Shown: positions 27,811 through 32,332 of the stretch, piece by piece
Numbering within the stretch: position 1 is the first letter of the stretch
Layout: each line of letters starts with the position of its first letter
NCBI GenBank assembly: GCA_028718965.1
Contig: JAQUKS010000008.1
Coordinates: 1 to 32,332, forward strand
Length of the DNA: 32,332 bases
Source of the DNA: Minisyncoccota bacterium
Lineage (GTDB): Bacteria; Patescibacteriota; Minisyncoccia; Minisyncoccales; CG1-02-41-26
Reading direction: 5' to 3'
Program-made: the position numbers and the translations under genes
Notes under the pieces: model-generated
What the model was told of the DNA's origin: nothing
Seen by the model: only the letters and a program-made list of their open reading frames with translations
Databases searched by the model: none

Positions 27811-28104
27811 ATGAACAACGAAGAAACGCCAAAAGAATATAAAGATAAATTTCAGCTCATCTTCGTGACCGAGTTTTGGTCTGACGATCCGATTTACGAA
27901 ACTTGGACTGAGGGCCGGATTGAAATTCGGAAATGGGAGGATAACTATTGTAATGATGAAATTAGGTATTGCACCAAGAAGAACGATGACTGGTTTGCAT
28001 TTGAGGAAAAATATAACTGCAAATGGTTGACCGCCACTGAGTTAGAGAAATTTAAAAAATTAGTAAAAGAAAAATTTCGCAGAAAACCGGAATCGCATAA
28101 ATAA
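27811..28104 (+). CDS. Hypothetical protein
   Basis: 97-aa ORF, charged, hydrophilic composition. Confidence 0.5.
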   Translation: MNNEETPKEYKDKFQLIFVTEFWSDDPIYETWTEGRIEIRKWEDNYCNDEIRYCTKKNDDWFAFEEKYNCKWLTATELEKFKKLVKEKFRRKPESHK

Positions 28105-28159
28105 TTCCTGTAAACTTCTTGTCAGCTTTTGTCAGAAAAGTTTTCCACAGACGGACCTG

Positions 28160-28189
28160 TTGACGGTCCGCGTTCCGGCCCGCTATTAT
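28160..28189 (+). promoter_or_regulatory. Candidate promoter for a structured RNA
   Basis: TTGACG-N18-TATTAT. Confidence 0.4.
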
Positions 28190-28195
28190 TAAAGT

Positions 28196-28326
28196 GTCAG
28201 ATAGGAGAGTTTGCCTGACGGCGTTCCGATCAATCGGAACTAAACGAGACGGGGCTACGACTTCTGTTATCAAGCACCAATGTGTTTTTGCTTGATGACC
28301 AGAAGTGGTAGCCCTTTTTGTTTTTT
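28196..28326 (+). ncRNA. Candidate structured small RNA (three stem-loops, the last with a U-tract terminator)
   Basis: GTCAG..CTGAC; GTTCCGAT-CA-ATCGGAAC; long stem GGGCTACGACTTCTGTTATCAAGCA / TGCTTGATGACCAGAAGTGGTAGCCC followed by TTTTTGTTTTTT. Confidence 0.45.
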
Positions 28327-28397
28327 AAGCAAAAATTATTTCCCTCTGAGGCTAAGGCGCCTCGATGTGATCCGAAAAAGTATTTGAATTGATAGAT

Positions 28398-28427
28398 AAA
28401 GGCTAGTCCCCGGCGGGGCCAGCCTTT
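28398..28427 (+). promoter_or_regulatory. Hairpin abutting the start codon at 28429
   Basis: AAAGGCTagtCCCCggcGGGGccAGCCTTT. Confidence 0.5.
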
Positions 28428-28428
28428 T

Positions 28429-28629
28429 ATGTTGCCCCCAGAAGCCATACAAGAATTCAAAGAATTATACGAAAAACGCTACGGCGTAAAGCTTTCCGAC
28501 GAGGAGGCGTCTTTGCGCGCCAACAATCTTTTTAAACTCTACAAAATCACCTATATGGGTGAGCCGTCCATCGACGACTTCAAAGATAAAGTAGTGAAAA
28601 GCCATGACTTACAACCAAATCACAATTAG
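28429..28629 (+). CDS. Small hypothetical protein
   Basis: 66 aa, MLPPEAIQEFKELYEKRYGVKLSDEEASLRANNLFKLYKI; overlaps the next gene. Confidence 0.55.
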   Translation: MLPPEAIQEFKELYEKRYGVKLSDEEASLRANNLFKLYKITYMGEPSIDDFKDKVVKSHDLQPNHN

Positions 28630-28915
28630 CGAAATCCAATTCTATCCGGTCAAACCCAAGGACGGCCTCCTCGGGTTCGTTTCGTTTGTCCTGGACGATA
28701 AGTTTTGGATGGGATTGGTGGCCGTGTTCAGCCGGCCGGACGGCCGATACCGCCTGGTTTACCCCACACGCAAAGTGGGAGGCCAGAACATCAACATCTT
28801 TCATCCTATAACCCAACAAGCCGGCCAGGAGGTCGAAACGGCCGTCAGTGAAAAAGTAGCCGAATTACTTAGTGAAAATTATGAATCAGACGAACCAACC
28901 CAAACCACGTGGTAA
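28604..28915 (+). CDS. SpoVG-like protein
   Basis: ITISEIQFYPVKPKDGLLGFVSFVLDDKFWMGLVAV..NINIFHPITQQAGQEVETAVSEKV resembles the SpoVG fold and motif order. Confidence 0.65.
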   Translation: MTYNQITISEIQFYPVKPKDGLLGFVSFVLDDKFWMGLVAVFSRPDGRYRLVYPTRKVGGQNINIFHPITQQAGQEVETAVSEKVAELLSENYESDEPTQTTW

Positions 28916-29315
28916 AAGCTTAAACTTCTTTCCCGCACCACACATTATCTACGACGATGAAAAACTGCGTCGCGCTTTGACTCATGCCGAACGCGATTTT
29001 TTATTGGCCCTAAGCCACCTCACCAATCGCTACGGCGACACCGACGGCTGGTTCTGGCATACCGATAACATCTTCGTCGGCCGGGACGACAAAGAGAAAG
29101 GGTTTGCTGCTCTGGGATTCGGCCGGTCAACCTGCCGGCGCGTTAGAAAAAGATTACTGGAACTCGGGCTTATAGAAATGAAACCTGGAACGCTGGAACG
29201 CGGCCGCTGGGCTGGCACGATGTATCGGCTTAATCCACGATTGCTAAAAACGACGGGGGTTCAAAATGGAGCACGGTCAGGCACCATAGAGAACCCAGGC
29301 CCGGGTCCACCATGA
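28881..29315 (+). CDS. HTH protein resembling replication-initiator / replisome-organizer N-termini
   Basis: LTHAERDFLLALSHLTNRYGDTDGWFWHTDNIFVGRDDKEKGFAALGFGRSTCRRVRKRLLELGLIE. Confidence 0.6.
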   Translation: MNQTNQPKPRGKSLNFFPAPHIIYDDEKLRRALTHAERDFLLALSHLTNRYGDTDGWFWHTDNIFVGRDDKEKGFAALGFGRSTCRRVRKRLLELGLIEMKPGTLERGRWAGTMYRLNPRLLKTTGVQNGARSGTIENPGPGPP

Positions 29316-29408
29316 AGCACTTAGTAATAAGGATTGAATAAGAAAAAAGAATTAATAAAAGAGCTTAAATAAAGCAAGCAAGCTTGCTGAAAATTAAAAA
29401 AATATGGG

Positions 29409-29659
29409 TTGGATGAAAGTTGGATAAAACTTGGATGGATTTCACCCTATGCTAATGGCGGACAAAGGCGGATAAAAAGCGGACAGAAAACGTGGGCAAA
29501 GTGTGGGTGAAATGTGGGCAGATTTCAGAGATAACGATGGCGACCAAAGGCGACTGAAAGGCGACCAAAAAAACAGGTATTAGGTTGGATAAAACTTGGA
29601 CAAAACTTGGATGAATTCGTAGAAAACCGACTGGGGCAAAACTGGGGTGAAACTGGGGC
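29409..29659. repeat. Array of 18 units (about 11 bp) in six triads, each triad with its own core word
   Basis: Core starts: TTGGAT 29409/29420/29431; GCGGAY 29458/29468/29479; GTGGGY 29492/29503/29514; GGCGACY 29539/29549/29560; TTGGAY 29585/29596/29607; CTGGGGY 29631/29642/29653. Confidence 0.9.
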
Positions 29660-29729
29660 AGCTTTTGATCCCTCCCATCTCCCTTAAAAACCGAAAAAGC
29701 GGTAAAATACAAGTATACATTTGACTTCC

Positions 29730-29767
29730 TTCGGCCTTAGGACCATGTTGTGTGTAGAAAGGCCGAA
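29730..29767 (+). promoter_or_regulatory. Leader hairpin
   Basis: TTCGGCCT ... AGGCCGAA upstream of the ATG at 29787. Confidence 0.4.
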
Positions 29768-29786
29768 AACAAAATTAAAATAATTA

Positions 29787-30659
29787 ATGAACAAAACTAT
29801 GACTAAAAACGCCAAAATTTACGCCGTAATCGCCGTTGTAGCGGTTCTTGGGGCCGGTTACGGAGTTTATCACCTCTTAGGCAACAATGCACCGCGTGGG
29901 GCCGAAACAGCAGACCTGGCCTCCATTACTAATTTCGACCAGTGCGTCGAAGCGGGATTTGCCATCATGAAATCCAATCCCGAACAATGCATGACTTCCG
30001 ACGGCCGGACTTTCGTCAATGAAAAACCGCCGGTCCAAAGCGAACTGGATAAAGCCGAGCAAGCGATCCGGACTTTCATGGGAGAGCCGAATCTGGAACT
30101 GAAATATACCGGCCAGAATAATCATCCCTCCAACTTCGCGGTCTTGAGCAACGTCAAACAAAACGACGGCGGATTCACGGCCGACAATCCGAAAGAATGG
30201 GATCGGCCGGTATATCTCTTCCAGCAGACGGATTACATTAACGACCGCTGCGAAGTTTATCAATATCAGGTAACGCAGAAAACGAATCAGGTCGTGGAAA
30301 TCGGAATCGTCTATCCGATCGAACGCAACGCCACTATCCCGGGCAATTGCTCCGGCAACGGCTCGCTGGACTGGCCCTTAATGAGCAAAAACGAAATCGA
30401 ACAGGCCGCGTTCGCGTATCTCGGACGTGATCCGGAACATACTAAATTCATGATGAGGTCAGACATCCAGCCACAATATATCCCGAGCAAACCCGGAGCG
30501 GAAAATCCGGCGGCCAACGAATGGCGCTGGGAGGATACGAGCTACAAACTTCCGGAAGGGCTAATGGGCGATCCCTGGCCTTATCCGACCATGAGGATAA
30601 TAATGTCGGCCGGTGGCAAACTGGTTTACTACCTGAACACCACCGAACTCTTTGACTAA
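29787..30659 (+). CDS. Membrane-anchored extracytoplasmic hypothetical protein
   Basis: N-terminal TM; FDQCVEAGFAIMKSNPEQCMTSDGRTFVNE motif. Confidence 0.7.
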   Translation: MNKTMTKNAKIYAVIAVVAVLGAGYGVYHLLGNNAPRGAETADLASITNFDQCVEAGFAIMKSNPEQCMTSDGRTFVNEKPPVQSELDKAEQAIRTFMGEPNLELKYTGQNNHPSNFAVLSNVKQNDGGFTADNPKEWDRPVYLFQQTDYINDRCEVYQYQVTQKTNQVVEIGIVYPIERNATIPGNCSGNGSLDWPLMSKNEIEQAAFAYLGRDPEHTKFMMRSDIQPQYIPSKPGAENPAANEWRWEDTSYKLPEGLMGDPWPYPTMRIIMSAGGKLVYYLNTTELFD

Positions 30660-30660
30660 T

Positions 30661-32244
30661 ATGAACCAGGAAGTACAACCAAAACTCAAGTACTTCCTCT
30701 ACGCTCGCAAATCTTCAGAACAAGAAGACAGACAGGTCCTTTCAATCGATTCGCAAAAGAGCGAGCTGGAAGCGCTTGCAAAAAGAGAACGTCTCCACAT
30801 CGTGGAGCGCCTGGAAGAATCATATTCAGCCAAAGCGCCGGGACGCGAAATCTTCAACCAGATGATCAAACGGATAGAGAAAGGCGAAGCCGAGGGCATA
30901 ATCGCCTGGCATCCCAACCGCCTTTCCCGAAATTCCGTGGACACCGGCTACCTGGTTTATCTCATGGACCAGAACCGGCTTTTGGAAATTCACACGCCCG
31001 GCCAGACGTTCAAAAATACTCCCAACGACAAATTCCTGCTCAACCTGCTTTGCAGTCAGGCCAAGCTGGAAAACGACAACAAAGGCATAGACGTCAAACG
31101 CGGGCTAAGGCGCAAAGTGGAAATGGGCTGGCATCCCGGGCCGGCGCCAGTCGGCTACAAAAACACGCCCGATAAATTAAAAGGTTTTCGCACGATCCGT
31201 AAAGACCCGCGAATGTTTCCGATTATCCGGAAAATGTTTGATATGCTTTTAAGCGGCGACTTTACCGCTCCCCGGGTGCACGAAATCGCGGTTGAAAAAT
31301 GGGGTTTGAAAAACCTGGCGCGTAGCGGCTACTACCGCCTGCTTTACAATCCCTTTTATTACGGCTGGTTTGAGTGGCCCAAAGGCTCAGGCAACTGGCA
31401 TAAAGGCAAGCATGAACCGATGATCACGCGCGACGAATACGACCGCGTTCAGAAAATGCTCGGGCATGGGAGTAAGCCCAAACCGGAAACGCACACCTTC
31501 GCTTACACCGGCATGATCCGTTGCGGCGAGTGCGGCTGCATGGTAACGGCCGAAAACAAAATTAAGAAAAACAAAAACGGCAACGTCCATCACTACACGT
31601 ATTATCACTGCACCAAACGCAAAGGCCCGTGCAGCCAGAAATGCATCGAAGTGAACGAGTTGGAAAAGCAGATTAAAAAGACGTTGGCCAAAGTCCAACC
31701 GCCGGAAGAATTCCACGGCTGGGCCATGAAGTGGCTTAGAAACGAAAATGAGCGTGAAGCCGGCGACAGAAACGCCATTCTTTCCAACCAACAGAAAAAC
31801 TACGAAACCTGCGTCAAAAAGCTGGACGCTTTGATAGATATGAGAGCGTCAGGAGAAATAAGCGAGGAAGAATTCAAGAAAAAGAAATCGGAAATCGGCC
31901 AGGAAAAAATCAGACTGCACGAATTATTGAACGATACTGACAACCGCGTGGACAGCTGGCTCCAGACGGCCGACAACGTTTTGACCTTCGCCGGCGACGC
32001 CAACGAAGCGTTCACCGAAAGGGGCCAACACGCCCGAAAAGTGATTCTCTCCGCCTTAGGTTCGAACCTCCTCTTACAAGACAAAAACATAAGAATTGAC
32101 ACGGATTCCGCGCTTCTACCCCTGATTCTTGTCTCATCCGGGTCGAATCGGAAAAACGGACGGTTAGAACCTGTCGAAACGGGCTCTAATAAAGAGAAAA
32201 GCCGAGCTTTTAACTCGGCAAATCCCATGTGGCTCCGGAGGTAG
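30661..32244 (+). CDS. Large serine recombinase (resolvase N-terminus, recombinase domain, zinc ribbon, coiled coil)
   Basis: YFLYARKSSEQEDRQVLSIDSQKSEL, IIAWHPNRLSRNSVDTG, CGECGCMVTAENKIKKN...YYHCTKRKGPCSQK; 3' end lies inside the tRNA gene. Confidence 0.93.
   Translation: MNQEVQPKLKYFLYARKSSEQEDRQVLSIDSQKSELEALAKRERLHIVERLEESYSAKAPGREIFNQMIKRIEKGEAEGIIAWHPNRLSRNSVDTGYLVYLMDQNRLLEIHTPGQTFKNTPNDKFLLNLLCSQAKLENDNKGIDVKRGLRRKVEMGWHPGPAPVGYKNTPDKLKGFRTIRKDPRMFPIIRKMFDMLLSGDFTAPRVHEIAVEKWGLKNLARSGYYRLLYNPFYYGWFEWPKGSGNWHKGKHEPMITRDEYDRVQKMLGHGSKPKPETHTFAYTGMIRCGECGCMVTAENKIKKNKNGNVHHYTYYHCTKRKGPCSQKCIEVNELEKQIKKTLAKVQPPEEFHGWAMKWLRNENEREAGDRNAILSNQQKNYETCVKKLDALIDMRASGEISEEEFKKKKSEIGQEKIRLHELLNDTDNRVDSWLQTADNVLTFAGDANEAFTERGQHARKVILSALGSNLLLQDKNIRIDTDSALLPLILVSSGSNRKNGRLEPVETGSNKEKSRAFNSANPMWLRR
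32201..32219 (-). terminator. Terminator of tRNA-Asn
   Basis: GCCGAG-n7-CTCGGC; minus strand followed by TTTTCTCTTT. Confidence 0.65.
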
Positions 32245-32304
32245 GACTCGAACCTACAACCAACTCGTTAACAGCGAGACGCTCTACCATTGAGCTACTC
32301 CGGA
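32230..32304 (-). tRNA. tRNA-Asn(GTT), with encoded CCA
   Basis: Minus strand TCCGGAGTAGCTCAATGGTAGAGCGTCTCGCTGTTAACGAGTTGGTTGTAGGTTCGAGTCCTACCTCCGGAGCCA; acceptor TCCGGAG/CTCCGGA, loop CTGTTAA. Confidence 0.95.
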
Positions 32305-32332
32305 ATATTCTATTGTTTGTTTCCACGCAAAG

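Noticed and set aside
29409-29659. CRISPR-like array
   Set aside because: Units are about 11 bp with no constant long repeat and unique spacers; no cas genes in the window.
29452-29712. 86-aa minus-strand ORF through the triad array
   Set aside because: No start context or domain; openness is explained by the repetitive base composition.
32164-32175. 12-mer gttagaacctgt shared with 19685-19696
   Set aside because: Too short to support an att site, with different flanks.

Overview
The gene content fits a Patescibacteria/CPR-like bacterial chromosome segment; this is inferred from gene content and style and was not tested. The left half (about 0.2-17 kb, almost all minus strand) carries: a secreted Cys-rich repeat protein; a bacterial-type AspRS that appears to lack the GAD insertion domain; a lower-glycolysis operon (eno-gpmI-pyk); and a copper-type operon (csoR, HMA/DsbD-like/cupredoxin fusion, copA, mini-thioredoxin, permease) behind a strong promoter with a palindromic operator. 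The middle (about 17-27.4 kb) is an accessory island: truncated msrA, an HD hydrolase, a Fic module with a small upstream ORF that carries an antitoxin-like motif, a 1149-aa protein with no recognised domain, a REP-type Y1 transposase element with perfect 23-bp inverted ends (and solo or degenerate ends elsewhere), a gene truncated by that element, and an MvaI/BcnI-like restriction-modification system. The right end (about 27.4-32.3 kb, plus strand) looks like an integrated mobile element ending at tRNA-Asn(GTT). It carries a zinc-ribbon protein, a structured intergenic RNA candidate, a SpoVG-like protein, a HTH replication-initiator-like protein, a large serine recombinase, and a hierarchical array of 18 roughly 11-bp units arranged as six triads (29409-29659). 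That array is the most unusual signal in the window.
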